Positions 43,116 through 56,094 of a stretch of 64,000 nucleotides of DNA are shown in pieces. Made by a program: the position numbers and the translations under genes. The stretch is from Sepiola atlantica (lineage: Eukaryota > Mollusca > Cephalopoda > Sepiida > Sepiolidae), in the NCBI GenBank assembly GCA_963556195.1, contig OY744517.1, forward strand, positions 87,543,714-87,607,713, given 5' to 3'. Each line of letters opens with the position of its first letter. The stretch's first letter is position 1. The notes beneath the pieces were generated by a model. It searched no databases, had not been told where the DNA came from, and saw nothing but the letters and a program-made list of their open reading frames with translations.

Positions 43116-44817
43116 TTAAATCACCCTATACTGTCCAGATTTAATCTTCCTCAATTCATAATAAAACTTCGCCATTCAAATATATTTTCTCCACATCCGG
43201 GTTCTCATCCGACTCCATTGTCTTACACGTCTTGCACATCTTGCACATGAAACACATGTGCGAACTGTTGTATTCAAGCAATCCCGCCCCTTAGTAATCG
43301 GTGAAATAGTAAAGAAGACTAGACTCTCAAACCTGAGTAGGGAAACTAGTCTAGGAGAAGGAAAACTCTAAAATAACACCTGAGACCAACTATGTATGTC
43401 TTTATTTCATGGAACTCGTTCAAGACAAATCATGAAGCCACTTGATGAGCTAATCTTAATAAGAAAAAGAGAGAGGAAGATAGAATCACCTCAAGACAAA
43501 CCAAGCGTGGAAGAGACCCCACCACCAGCGTTCAATTCTCTGAACTCCAAAAAGGCCGGCCAAAAAGTAAGTCCTTCAAGAGCCCAATAAGAAGAAAGGG
43601 GTTAGAAGACAGGTTAACTAAAGAGTCTACCCCTAAACTGGTTAAGTGGCTGACCAGAAACCGGTGTTTTAATCGTGACGCCACTACTAGAATGTAAAGT
43701 TGAAAATATTTTTAAAATCCTTTGATATGTAACACGTTGTGCACTTGTACAGACAAAACTTACCTGGTGGAGAGAGTTGGCCTTGTCCTTCACAATGCAT
43801 GATCCACTTAAAACAAATGTCTGTGTGGAGCTGGTCTAAATATTTGGACTGTCATCCTCATTATCAAGTGACTACCATTATCATATCCCTAACGATAATA
43901 GATTAATTTAAAAAACTAATAGTATTTAGTTCCCAGTGTAAAAGATTTGCTCAATAAAACTTTTTAATAAAGCACTACATAATTGAGAGCTCAAGTAGTT
44001 AGGATTTAATTGAGCAATGGGGTCGGCTAAGAAAATAGGCCAACAATAATGTATTACGTCAACAAACAGTTTACACTTCCGGCGTTCAAAAAGCAAATTA
44101 TCTTCAACAATCAGGATCCAGCTTCCTACTAACTGACTGTTCATAAAAAGAAATCACACCCTTATATTTCCAAAGTGAGACTTTCAATTGGTCATGATAG
44201 CCAGGAGGGGGGGTAAAATTAATATATAGAACGATACTTAAGTTGGCAAGTATCTTGAACTTATTTTCCCTCCTCTCTCATCATGAGATAAATTACATCT
44301 TAATTATTTCAATTTTGAAACTACATTAGCTTTTGCTCCAATCACGTGAGACACATTGGACTAATTGCTGTTACAAATGGCTACAACCAACAAGTAAAAA
44401 TAATATCGTAGCAGTAAAGTGGACAATAATGAGGTTTAAATCTTTACTATTGTAGTAACTTCGTTTGACCATTTTTTATGTATTAGTGGGAAAAAAACTG
44501 TTACAATTTATTGGACATGACCATCTTAGTGTGTGTTCAAAACGTCATGTTGATCTCCACTCATGACTGGAATCGGATGGAAATAAAATGGACTGCAACA
44601 ACAATTTAGGCTTTCAAGCCTTTTTAGCAGACTAGTCTAGAAGAAAAACTATAAAATAATACCAATGACACAATCCAAGCGTTTCTACCTTCATCTTGGA
44701 TTTCTGATTGACACTAGATTCAAGCAAGGCTGATTCAGTTCAAGTGCAGTTGTCTCACCTTTGTATCAATATGAACTCAACATAAAGGAAACTTTTCAAA
44801 GGGTATCCAGTCTCTCT
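43116..44817. other. No gene recognised
   Basis: No coding region recognised. AAACTTACCTGGTGGAGAGA near 43757 resembles the 5' end of U1 snRNA (see findings). At 44715-44735, ATTCAAGCAAGGCTGATTCA resembles the body of the 5S-derived unit at 53535. Confidence 0.4.
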
Positions 44818-44827
44818 CTCTTCCCCT

Positions 44828-44887
<60 letters not shown>
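44818..44887. repeat. (CT)n microsatellite
   Basis: About 70 bp of CT with minor interruptions. Confidence 0.95.
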
Positions 44888-44890
<3 letters not shown>

Positions 44891-45074
44891 AAAGAGTTTT
44901 TTCTAAGATATTGAACACTGTTTATCAATTTGTGTCCAAAACTTGTTAATTACACATTGAATTAGAAAAATAACGGATAAAATGAATTCCTTAAACAGAA
45001 CAGTTTTATACTACATTTATATCTCATTTTGAAAATTAAAAAACAACATATAATGCAACTAAACCTTATGGCTA

Positions 45075-45540
45075 GACTCCTTATTCCAGTTTTGATGAAA
45101 ATCGATTACATGATTTTAATTCTAGAAAATGTCTCAAATTTAAGGCTAAAGCTTAAAGTTTTCAGGAAGAAATTGAAATTCATAAAAATTTTCTTAATGA
45201 CGATGGATCAAATTCAAGGCAAATCTGGAATATTTGAATATTCAAATGGAAAGTGGCACCCATATTATGCTCCCTATAAATCCTTTAAAATATTCCAAAG
45301 AAACTGAAATTTGGGGAATATTTATTAATTGATGTCTAATAGCTATTGTACAAATTTCAAAAAAATCGGAGATATCTGAATTTTTTGCCTTCTTTGCATA
45401 AACTAAATTAAACTAAATATAACCCACATTACGACGCCTTATGCTTAGAAACTATGTTCCAAAATACATAATGATCGGTTAATTAGTTTAGGAGTGAATA
45501 CTGTACATAGAAATATATAAACATATACATACCTAACTTT
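45075..45540 (-). repeat. Family B repeat, copy 3
   Basis: The minus strand contains ATTCACTCCTAAACTAATTA (about 45498-45479), CATCAATTAATAAATATTCC and TTTCTTTGGAATATTTTAAA, in the same order as 27200-27660 and 55440-56058. Confidence 0.65.
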
Positions 45541-45559
45541 ATATAAATAAATTTTCCAA

Positions 45560-45900
45560 TAGATCGGTGTATAGAAAAACATGTTCTGATTTATCCAGAT
45601 ACATTGAATATCCGAGATGCTGAGTGTATCATAGAGAGGTGAAAAATATAATACTATCATATTATAATGCTACTAATAATCACTAAAAGACTTCCAAACT
45701 ATTATAAGTTATCAAATTTAGTACGAAGAAAACTTGCCATGTTCAGTATGTCATAGGAGGGGGTAAAAATTATAATACTACCTGTCATAATAAATACTTA
45801 TTAGCTCTCAAAATATTATACAGAATTACAAAATATTTCGTATGAAGCAACCTTGGCCTGACAAATGTGTCATATAGGTGTGGGATCAAAATTATACTAT
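45560..45900 (+). repeat. Diverged tandem repeat, unit about 130 bp
   Basis: About three degenerate units, each with TATAATACTA, a TTATA[A/C][G/A]-like middle and a GTCATAGGAGGGGG/GTCATATAGGTGTGG end. An imperfect AAT tract follows to 45990. Confidence 0.5.
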
Positions 45901-46199
45901 ACTACTACTATTATTATTATTTTTATTTATTATAATAATAATACTAATACTAATACTAATAATAATAATAATGATGATGATAATAATAATGGAATCAAAG
46001 GGATCATTGGAACTATACAAAGGACAGCAATGATCAAAACAGCTACAATCTTAAGAAAAATCATTGAATGCGGAAACTAACCCGCATAAGCTACGAAGGG
46101 TCACACAGAATCTACTACAGGAAGAAAACAAAACCACAGAAAGAACACATCACAAACAAAGAAACAGAAAATGCAAGAAACATCACTTTATAAGCTCAC

Positions 46200-46213
46200 C
46201 CCCCCCCCCCCCA
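46200..46213. repeat. Poly-C run
   Basis: A run of about 14 C residues. Similar C-rich runs near 46286 and 46900 accompany R4 copies. Confidence 0.9.
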
Positions 46214-46384
46214 ATAAATTACACCGGCCTCAACTGACATGACACAAAAATGAACCAATGAACAGAAATAGCAAGAAACACCATCAGCTCCCCCTCCCCT
46301 CCAAAAATAAATAATATTAACAAAATTTTAAAAAAAATTTTTTTTTTAAATAATAATAATAAATTTTTAAAAAAATGGTACCAG

Positions 46385-46740
46385 CCTAGACTGACACCAC
46401 ACAAAATATCTGCATAGGGTCAAGGAGGATGAGAAGACCGAGGAGAGAGAGTACAAACCAGACCTCCACTGGAATTGCAGAGACTGCTGGGACCTTGGGG
46501 AGACTTATTGCCACCCAAATCCCAGAGAAGACAAATGGTCTTTACCAGCGAGAAATCAATTATAAACGGCTGTTGTGAGACTGCAAGTTTATTTGCGGTG
46601 GCCATCGAAAAGAGGTGGAGAATACTGGAAATCTGGGAAGACTTTTTGTCACTCAGACCCCAGGGAATACCACCGGTTGTCAGTGAGCAATCACTGATGG
46701 CCTGTGTGAGAACTCCTAGTGAGTAAATAATAATAGCAAC
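46385..46740 (+). repeat. Family R4, copy 3
   Basis: Order CCTAGACTGACACCACACAA, GGAGGATGAGAAGACCGAGG, TTGGGGAGACTTATTGCCAC, CGAGAAATCAATTATAAACG, GTGTGAGAACTCCTAGTGAG, then an AATAAT tail. Matches 19535-19865. Confidence 0.65.
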
Positions 46741-46959
46741 AATATAGGAACACTAGGAACAGTCGAATGCGGAAACCAACACACATAAACTACTAACACT
46801 AACCAGCCACATGGAAACTGCAACAGAAGTAAAACAAAAAGATGGAAAAAAACACCACATGAACCAAAGGCACTGAAACTACAAGAAATCTTATTAACTG
46901 CGCCCCCCTCCCTAAAAAAGGCATCGCCACATAAAATAGTTGTGAAGGAGCAAGGAGGA

Positions 46960-47270
46960 GGAAGGATCGAGGATGGAGAGCAATAACCAGACCTCCACCG
47001 GATCCATATGAAGAATACTGGGACCTTGGGGAGGCTTATTGCCACCCAAATTCCAGTGAAGATCAATGGTCGTTTCCAGCTAGACTTCAACGGTAAGCAG
47101 CTGTTGCGATAACACAAATCATTTGCAAAGATTATCGAAAGAGGTGGAGAATACTGGAAAACTGGGAAAACTTGTTGTCACCCAGACTCCAGGGAAGACC
47201 ACAGGTTATTATCAGTGAGTAATCTCTGATGATGACCTGTGTGAGAACTGCCAGTGAGTACAAATAATAA
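46960..47270 (+). repeat. Family R4, copy 4
   Basis: Repeats ACCAGACCTCCACCGGA, CTTGGGGAGGCTTATTGCCA, GGAGAATACTGGAAAACTGG and GTGTGAGAACTGCCAGTGAG, in the same order as copy 3. Confidence 0.65.
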
Positions 47271-47379
47271 TACACGAACCCAAGGAAACTGAAACTGTTA
47301 AGAATCCTATAAACTGACCCCCTAACACTGTGAGCTTATCCTCCCCGAAAAAAATGACATGCGCACACACATGTTACGG

Positions 47380-47570
47380 CACTAGCTTCGGTTGGCACTA
47401 TGCAAAATAGGTGTGAATAGTCAAGGAGGATGGAGATATGGAAGGGGGAGAGCACAAACCAGACATTCACTGGAAGGGTGCAGAGAGTACTGGAACCAGG
47501 GGAGACTTATTATCACTTAGATTCCAGGGAATACCACTTATCATTGCCAGTGAGATATAGGCGATAGGAT
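47380..47570 (+). repeat. Family R4, copy 5, truncated
   Basis: Starts GCTTCGGTTGGCACTATGCA and follows the R4 order to TGCCAGTGAGATATAGGCGA, then stops matching. Confidence 0.6.
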
Positions 47571-49599
47571 CGTTTTAAATGATAATGCTATTCTTGTTAA
47601 AAGGATATTTAAATAAAGTCTAAAGAGCATTCTACATGAGGCAGATTAAAAGTCGCCATTTGAGCCACTCTGTGGCAAGTATACGTAATCGAGGTTCGAG
47701 TAATAAAACATACTTTTTAAACCCGAACTTATCACTAATGTATTTGTGGCAAAAATGTTCATAATTAAATTGCTAATTTGATCAAAAGTGAATTAGCAAG
47801 GCTTATCCTGACTCATATGTAATAAGTGCATTGCCAAACATTTACCATCCAGACAAAATCATTATAAATACCAATCACAGTCAACAGTAGATTACAGATA
47901 AACACTCACCACTTATCTGAGCATCATCTGATTAATGGTCAAGAAACATTTTTTTCTTTTTTTGTATAACCTTTAGTTAGATGTTTGGTTTTACGGCATA
48001 TCAACCATTTTCGGGTTATTTAATGTTGACTATTTTGGTTAAAGTTGGTATCTTTTTTTTACTGTTGCTTCACCACTTATCAAGTCTAAGAGCCGCACGA
48101 GGATAAGGGTTAATGAGACGAAAATGATTAGGAACACTATGGAAGTACTAACATTGACCAATGGTATGAACTGATTTTTACTTAAGTTTGTTGACATTGG
48201 ATATGAAGACGACCGAGCTGGAAAGCAATCCCATGGTAATGTATTCAACAGTCGGAAGATCCTTATCTATCGAGTTCTTAATATCTTTAAATATTTATTC
48301 TGTTTGGTTTAGTTGTTTTTGTTGTGCAGGGCATCAATTCGTTTCTGGGTTACACACGGTTGAATTGAGTCATTTTGCTAAAAGTTGTAAGTGCTTCAAG
48401 TTCTTAAAACCTTCAAACATTTAATAGATTCTACTTTGTAGATAAATAGTTAGTAGACTAATTTGTCTTGTATTCATTTATTTTGTAAATAGTTTGTAAT
48501 TAATACATTCTATTTAATCCACAGATGAGAACCAGACAGATGAGAACGATGATGCATCAGAATGGACCTGGGAGTAATGGAAACTAAGCAAGCTCCTGAA
48601 TTCGGAGCTCACTACCGGATGTAGTTTCATGTCATACTCACGGCAGAAGAAACCCGGACAGATACTACCAGTGGCTCAGATTAGACCTGGGAGCAATACA
48701 AGGTGTACCACTACACTTCTCAAAGCTTGCAAATTCAGGTCGGATGTATTTATACTAGGGACCGTACATTCTTTAAGAATAAAGAAAAAATATATTGAAA
48801 TCTATCTATTACAGACTTATTGTAGAGGGAAAGGCAATTTCAGAAAGAAAGAATGACAAAGTCTATCGATACAAAATAAGTCATTTTATTGACAACTCAA
48901 GATAAGGAAACATAAAGAGCTCCAAAAATATGAACCTTCACAGAGTACCAAGAACATTCTGGTGAAAGAATAAGTGTTGGGTGTGTAAGGAGAAATTGAC
49001 TACATGTGTTTGTTTTGGCTGACGCCGCTGTGCGTTTACATGCGTGTAAATAGGATAGGCATGGAGATGTATGCGTGTATATTAGCGTGCCTGTTTTGTT
49101 AGTGAAAGAGTGTGTGCATCTTTGAACTTGTGTGTACGTGCGTTCGTTTAACAGCATGTGTGTGCTTTGCAAGGCGTTGTGTTTAGAAGACAATGAAAGT
49201 CTCACAGTATGTGTGTGCTACTTTCCGAGGGGCTTTTCGCCCTCAAAAAGAGTTAGGCTGGATGGTGACGCACGCACATGTGTTGTCTAAAAGGAAAAGA
49301 AAAGAGAAAAAAACGATGTGTTTGGGTTTTTATATTATGTCCAAAATCTTACAAATAAATATATTGGTAGTACAAAATAGCTGATTAGAGATTTTGTCCA
49401 ATCACAAGTCGAAATGTAATAACATCATTCACTGCCGCTGCTACTTTTAACATTATATCTAGATCTATGTGAATCGTCTATATCTGTATATCAATGTTTG
49501 TGTGTAGTTGTGTGTGCGTGTTATGTTTGTGTGTTTCCTATAGAAAGAAAGGTTAGCGAATCTACATAAAATCTAAAAATGTATTTTATATGTAACAGT
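47571..49599. other. No gene recognised
   Basis: Unique-looking. GT-rich near 49490-49530. Two GACCTGGGAG blocks near 48563 and 48685 hint at a small local duplication. No recognised gene. Confidence 0.45.
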
Positions 49600-49985
49600 T
49601 ACCACGGACGACAATAGAAGCATTCCCGAATCTATAGGCACATCCTTAAAAGAGAGCTATGAGAGCATCACCCTCTTAAAACTTCAAATATATTCTATTT
49701 ATATGAACTTAAAATTTTTTGGGGGAAGACAATGGAAGTGGTCTCGAATCTCTAAATGCCCTCCTAACCTAAATGAGCTATGTGGCCAAATCTCCTTTAA
49801 AACTTCAAGTATATCCTATTTTGATGAACTTTTTATCCTATGTATAAATTTTTCTGGGGAAGACAACGTAAATTGTAACAAATCTCTATGTCACCATCTA
49901 TGTTCCGAATATCTACGTGCACACACCTCTAAGTGACCCATGCGGACAGAACCCCATTAACACTTCAAATATGTATTCCTGTTTT
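49600..49985 (+). repeat. Diverged tandem repeat, unit about 130-140 bp, about 3 copies
   Basis: Each unit contains GGGGAAGACAA-like, CTCTAAAT/CTCTATG-like and AAAACTTCAAATATATTCTA-like blocks (near 49680, 49800, 49960). Low identity between units. Confidence 0.55.
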
Positions 49986-50194
49986 TCTCATGAGAGTTAT
50001 TTTAAAAGTCGACTTACCAAATGTCTGAATTATTTTATTTGGGAAAGTATTAGACTAAAAAGATCGAGTGTGCGGTTTCGATTCTACCCCCCGATTATTT
50101 AAGCATAAAATCACATGAAATGAAAGAATATATTTTTTTTATTTTTAATATAATAAAATTAAAGTGAAGAATTTTGGTTTATTTAGTACACAAC
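49986..50194. other. No gene recognised
   Basis: AT-rich unique stretch. Confidence 0.5.
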
Positions 50195-50889
<695 letters not shown>

Positions 50890-51030
50890 TGAAAAGTAAC
50901 ACATTAAAATCGTTGCCGGAATATTTAATATGGGAATATTTTTTTAGAATATTTTGAAAACCTGGACAACGCAAATTATTTGTTTTTTAAAATAAATTAT
51001 TTATTTACTTTAAAAAGTTCTTTTTTTAAA

Positions 51031-51069
51031 ACTTGAGTGCTTTCGATGATAAACATCTTTGTCAGAAGT
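51031..51069 (-). ncRNA. Hammerhead-like motif with G8 replaced (first unit)
   Basis: Minus strand. Stem I pairs ACTT (51069-51066) with AAGT (51034-51031). Core reads CTGACAA (51065-51059) where CUGANGA is required, so the catalytic G8 is A. Stem II GATG/CATC. Core GAAA is 51044-51041. Stem III AG/CT around CA. Cleavage nucleotide C. Likely inactive. Confidence 0.45.
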
Positions 51070-51365
51070 ATAAGCATATTTTTTCTTCTCTTCCTCTTTC
51101 GTACAATCCTACTTGACTGAGACATATTTATCGCAGTCAAGTTGAAATTCGTCTTGATGTTATTGTTGTTAGTGTTGATATGCCGTTGTGTGTAGCACGC
51201 GGTTACGTGAATAAGGTAGTTTGAAAAGTCACACATTGAAAACGTTGCCGGAATAGCAATAATAAAGAGAATATTGTTTAGAATATTTTGAAAACCTGGA
51301 CAATGCAAATTATTTGTTTTTTAAAATAAATTATTTATTTACCTTAAAAACTTCTTTTTTTTTAA

Positions 51366-51404
51366 ACTTGAGTACTTTCGATGATAAACATCTTTGTCAG
51401 AAGT
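51366..51404 (-). ncRNA. Hammerhead-like motif with G8 replaced (second unit)
   Basis: Same as 51031-51069 but with AGTACT as stem III. It shares the same G8 change, so the change pre-dates the duplication or this is a different core. Confidence 0.45.
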
Positions 51405-51450
51405 ATAAGCATATTTTTTTCTTCTCTTCCTCTTTCGTACAATCCTATTC

Positions 51451-52244
51451 AACTGAGACATGTTTCACTTCTATGATAAAACTTGACATAATTTAAGGTT
51501 TTTAATGATTTTTTTGTTTTGTCTTTTTCTAAAACATGGTTTAAGTAAAAAATATGAGTTCAGTAATGCCGAAACTTATTACACTCAAAATAATTTACAT
51601 GACTGAAATAGGAATTAACGCCAAATGAAAGAGAAAATACCCATTTTCCTAAAGAGTATGGGTCAATTAATTTCCTTTTTATAGATATGAAAATCAATGC
51701 CGACACCACAATTTTTTATAAATAAAATTGAATCAAACGTATTTCCTTTTTATAGATATCAAGCGCAAAGATGATAATAGGAAATTACAACATGGCTACG
51801 AGTGATTAAGGCAGTGCATTAAAGTTTGATTTGCATGTCTGTAAAAAATAAATTAGAATTTTATTTCAGGATAAAAAATACAATTTAAGACTAATTGATA
51901 AATTTCATCCAAAATGTGTGCAAAAATCAAACGAAATAAGCGAGATATTCAAATAATCCCTATAGTACAATTGAACGCCGAACACCAACAAAAACGTCTA
52001 TTTCGTCTGTTCAGTTTTTAGTTTTAATTATTTAACAATTTTAAAACTTTTTGTAAACGTTTTAAATATAAAGGAGGATATAATACATGCGAACATTCCT
52101 GCATACACCCTTAAAAACGGGGGAGGTAATTCTGGGGAGAATGGTCTTATAACAACAGAAACGATACTACGCTTATAAATTTCGATTAAATCAAGTTTTT
52201 TTTATTCATTTAAAAATGTCTAGTCACAAAAAGAATTTTTTTTT
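51451..52244. other. No gene recognised
   Basis: AT-rich. ATTTCCTTTTTATAGATATnearly repeats at about 51670 and 51740. No gene. Confidence 0.45.
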
Positions 52245-52296
52245 ATTGCTCCTTGGCTTTTTGGCTAAGATCAAAGTGTAGTATATGTTCTCTTAA
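52245..52296 (+). mobile_element. U2 snRNA 5' fragment
   Basis: CTCCTTGGCTTTTTGGCTAA, then GATCAAAGTGTAGTATATGT and TCT, match U2 positions about 5-45, the best-preserved U2 head in this window. Neither SINE body follows. Confidence 0.7.
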
Positions 52297-52575
52297 CATC
52301 AGCCCCGGAAGTTTTATATGAAATTATCTCCCTTGAAACTGAAAGTTTTAAAATGTTTTGAAAAAGCTGTCTTTTTTTAAATAAAATCTCTTTAATTAAT
52401 TGTATTAATAATTATAATAATATTACTATTGAGGAGAATATTATAAATATATTAAAAAAAATTGACAATACCAATTATAAATGTATATTACAGAATATTA
52501 ATTCATTAGAAACTTAAAATATAAATAAGTATGCAAATGTACAAACGCTGGTTTTGTTTGACGGAGGTTAGAGAT

Positions 52576-52611
<36 letters not shown>

Positions 52612-53341
52612 TGTATAATATTAAACTTTAAAGGTTTTATGTTAATATACTTAGGAAAGATTCGCATTTATCCATATTTAAATATTAGATTAGATAAATT
52701 CAGTATTCTCCACTATTTTGCAATATATTTATTGCATTAAAAAAATTGTGACGGACGGACAAAATCTCTGTTTATATATGACTGTTGATGCCTCATGTAG
52801 TTTGTTACCCTGAGAGTTCAAGTATACTATGTCTTCCCATTGTTATTTTTTGTTTTCCGTTTTTTATTATAAAGTACTTCAGTCATGAAAACATATTTTT
52901 TGACATACTGACATATGCCTTACTATAGGTAGTTTGGTTCAAGTGTCCATGTCTGGATTCGATGTTGGTGGACGGACTGAGATGTGTATGACAGGGGAAT
53001 GAGGATACGAAACTGGTGATAATTATCACGAATGAGATGATCTGCATAAGAAAATAGATAATTAGTGCTTGGCCTACTGTAATAATGCACATTATAAGGT
53101 GTTGTGAAATTGTTTTCTATTGTTGTAAGTCAATTATAATGACAACGTGGTTATATTTATAAGTTATTAATTAACATTTACATACAAAAACACAGAGGTT
53201 CGCATGTGTGTTAACATTGTGTATAGCTAAGAAGTGCTCAGAAGATATTGTTATATCCTCCTTATCAAGTGAAAAAGTCATTGTTCTAATGTTTGCTAAT
53301 TAATGGGAACCGTCATACATTTTTTAACACAACAACCTTAT
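52297..53341. other. No gene recognised; TA tract
   Basis: Contains a TA microsatellite at 52578-52610. No gene recognised. Confidence 0.5.
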
Positions 53342-53480
53342 ATTGGAGGCCTTAGGGTACACTATGCTGCATAATCACGTTGACATGCCGGTTCCCATTA
53401 GTTTACCGAAGTTAAGCAAGGTTGAACCTGGTCAGTACTTAATTGGTGACCATTTCAGAATACCAGATGTTGTAATGCCA
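53342..53480 (+). pseudogene. 5S rRNA-derived sequence (5S-headed SINE or pseudogene)
   Basis: ATCACGTTGACATGCCGGTT, then TACCGAAGTTAAGCAAGGTT, CTGGTCAGTACTTAATTGGT, GACCATTTCAG, AATACCAGATGTTGTAATGC cover most of 5S rRNA including the internal promoter region. A small insertion lies near the 5' end. Substitutions are too many for a functional 5S. The 3' flank (GGATTCAAGCAAGGCCGCTT near 53539) resembles 44715-44735, which suggests a SINE body. The 95-codon frame here is an artefact. Confidence 0.75.
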
Positions 53481-54835
53481 GAGCACTCTCTGCTTTTCCC
53501 AGCATTGTTTCTAGCGGCTTTGGACTTCTACTTGCTACTGGATTCAAGCAAGGCCGCTTCAGAAGATGTGTGGTTGGTGATTGCACAAACATTTTTTCCC
53601 AATAGATCCTCTGTGCAGGCACTCTTATAGGGGTTATCCAGTGTCTCTTGAGATTGAATAGATGCCTGCTGCTGCACTGTTCGATTTAATTCTCCGGGAA
53701 CTGTTACATTCTTGTGTTAAATCAACTTGTTGTCTTTGTTCACGATTGAACTCAAAATTGTCTACAAACTTTAACCAATGTCTTAAACCTCTCAGCCATG
53801 TGTCTTAATGTACAGGTAATACTGTGGTTCATATTTGTTTACTTTCCCTGATTGTTGTTATTCATCTTCATAGTATCTTAGTGTGTAACATAATCCCAAA
53901 ATTAGATTTTAATTTAAATATATAGCAGTAGACAATGTACAATATTATCGAGCGAAGATATATTCTTTTTCTTTTAAAATATTATTTTTGTTTCCCAGCT
54001 TGAAAAGAAAGAGGAAGAGTAAGTACAAAATAGTGTATTGTGGTGGGATTGACTTTTCCTCCACTCCCACCTTTCGAATCACTGCACTTAAAGGCCTGAC
54101 AGTGGAGGGGGGGGATGAGACATCTTGCTATCTTTATGACAGGCCATGAAGTACATGCGACCCGTATTCCCCATCTAACCTGATACACAGTCCAGTGAGA
54201 GCCCTTTTGCTGTTAAAAAAAGAGGAAGAAAATAAAACTGCTAGCCACACAATCTACCCTAAAGCTTGTGAGAGAAACGAGGCGAAATTCATCGATCCTA
54301 AACACGACCGAAAAGACGACAGACCGATAAAACTTTAAAAGGAGCATCGTGCAAAATTCCTGCACATTGGAAACTGCCAAATCGCCTGGCATCGATACTG
54401 TCACCGATATAAAGAGAACGCCCTGGACGTATCTTGCTAAATGCCAAAGACATCGAAAAATAATCGACTAACGAGATAGCCACAGCATGCTAAATAAATA
54501 AAAATTATTTGGACTCTCTCACACAACCGGTAACTGCATACCGACGACAACTGCTTACAACTGCTCAAAGATTTGAACCTTTTTTTACGAATTTTGAAGG
54601 CTGTAAGTTCGGCCCTTCTTTTTTTTCTAAAGCTGATGTGTTTCTATTGTACATGTATTTTCGCTCGGTCTAGTTACATATCTGTTAAGACCCCGTCCAT
54701 GCTACTTTTATTTGTTTTCTTTTGTCTTATTTCTCCGTATACATTTTCTAAATAAACTTTTTCATTTTTAACTCCTTAACTTGTGTTGGTCTTCCGTTTT
54801 TTTCACAAAGTGTTTGTTGTCTGTATATCCTCGTT
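53481..54835. other. No gene recognised
   Basis: Possible 5S-SINE body to about 53640; the rest unassigned. G-rich run near 54108. Confidence 0.45.
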
Positions 54836-54930
54836 TTGGGTGTGCCACGTTCGAATCCAGTCGATTCCGCAATATCACTTTCACATAGGGATGTTCGTAA
54901 CTACTATGTGGTCCCTCCTGCAAGAATGCT
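54836..54930 (+). mobile_element. tRNA-derived SINE, box B and body
   Basis: TGTGCCACGTTCGAATCCAG carries box B and TATGTGGTCCCTCCTGCAAG matches the tail of the SINE at 40731-40850 (GTGTGCCAAGTTCGAATCCA, GATGTGGTCCCTCCC). The box A end is lost. Confidence 0.6.
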
Positions 54931-55439
54931 GACAACAGAATCAAACCGTTAAACAAAGTTATACCGTGTTGATTCATACGAATTTACTTTTACTAAGCGT
55001 CTTGAGAAAGAGTCCCATTCCCCTCTGATTCGGTGGATATGCATACTTGAACCTGAGGAGCTAAATCTTTTCTTTTTTCTTCTGTTGCGTGACTGTCTTG
55101 CTTTTCCCAACGAGATGCGAGCATAACAAATGGAACATTGCTCTATTCTTGTAACTCACTGTCCTGAGGCTCAAAGAGAAGAATTAAGGTGTAAATGTAG
55201 AAACTGAATCATGTGTGACAATCGGCATCCCATACCCTCATAAGCTTCTCAATACATCCTTGGTAATCTAGTGCCTGTATGTTACCAAGAAAGCTATGGA
55301 AGACTGACTTAAATGCTTACCATACTCTCAGTTCCTTCAACATTGCTTGAGTCTGAAGTCAGTTAAAGATACTTTGCGATTAGTAGAACTAAGAACAGAG
55401 TGCATGGGCGTTCAACACCGATTTATGTAATTTATTACA
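54931..55439. other. No gene recognised
   Basis: Unassigned sequence, no coding signal. Confidence 0.5.
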
Positions 55440-56058
55440 TTATATAAAGTTAAGAATGTGTATATGTTCATATATTTATATGTATAAGATTCACTTCTAA
55501 ACAAATAAATAGATCATCATGAATTTTGGAACACCACTGGTAGGTGTCAGGGTGGGTACTGTCGGCTATATTTAGTTTAATTTAGTTTATGCAAAAGGGA
55601 ACAAAGAGGAGATGGAATCTCTTCATGAAAATTCAGTTACCTCCGATTTTTGTGAAATTTTAACAATAGGTATTAAACATCAATTAATAAATATTCCCCA
55701 AATTTCAGTTTATTTGGAGTATTTTAAAGGATTTATAGAGGGCATATTATGGACACAACCTCTAATTTGAAAATTAAAATATTTCAGATTTGCATTAAAT
55801 TTCATCCATAGCCACCAATTAAGCAAGATTTCTTTTAATTTCAATTTCTTCTTAAGAACCTTTAAGCTTAAGCCTTTAATTTTCGACATTTACTAGAATA
55901 ATAATTATGTGATATATTTTGATCAAAATTGGAATAAGGATTCTAGACATAAGGCTTAGTAGCATTGTGTATTGATTTTAATTTTCGTTAAGGGACATAA
56001 AAGTGGTGCAAAACTGTTCTATTAAGGAATTAATTGGGACGGGTATTCTTCTAGTTTA
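55440..56058 (+). repeat. Family B repeat, longest copy
   Basis: Starts ATATAAAGTTAAGAATGTGT and runs through AAGATTCACTTCTAAACAAA, CATCAATTAATAAATATTCC, AAGCAAGATTTCTTTTAATT and TTTTGATCAAAATTGGAATA. It ends near GGGACGGGTATTCTTCTAGT at about 56058. Partial copies lie at 25590, 27200, 28690, 30196 and 45075. No ORF, tRNA box or terminal inverted repeat was recognised. Confidence 0.7.
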
Positions 56059-56094
56059 TTATATGAAACAGGTAAATCTTTGGAGTTCATGGAT

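Noticed and set aside
47380..47420. CTAGCTTCGGTTGGCAC as U6 snRNA-like
   Set aside because: It is the start of family R4; other R4 copies diverge away from U6, so the resemblance is chance.
52245..52296. Functional U2 snRNA gene
   Set aside because: Only the first about 45 bases are present; Sm site and 3' domains absent.
53343..53630. 95-codon frame
   Set aside because: Overlaps the 5S-derived sequence; no domain.
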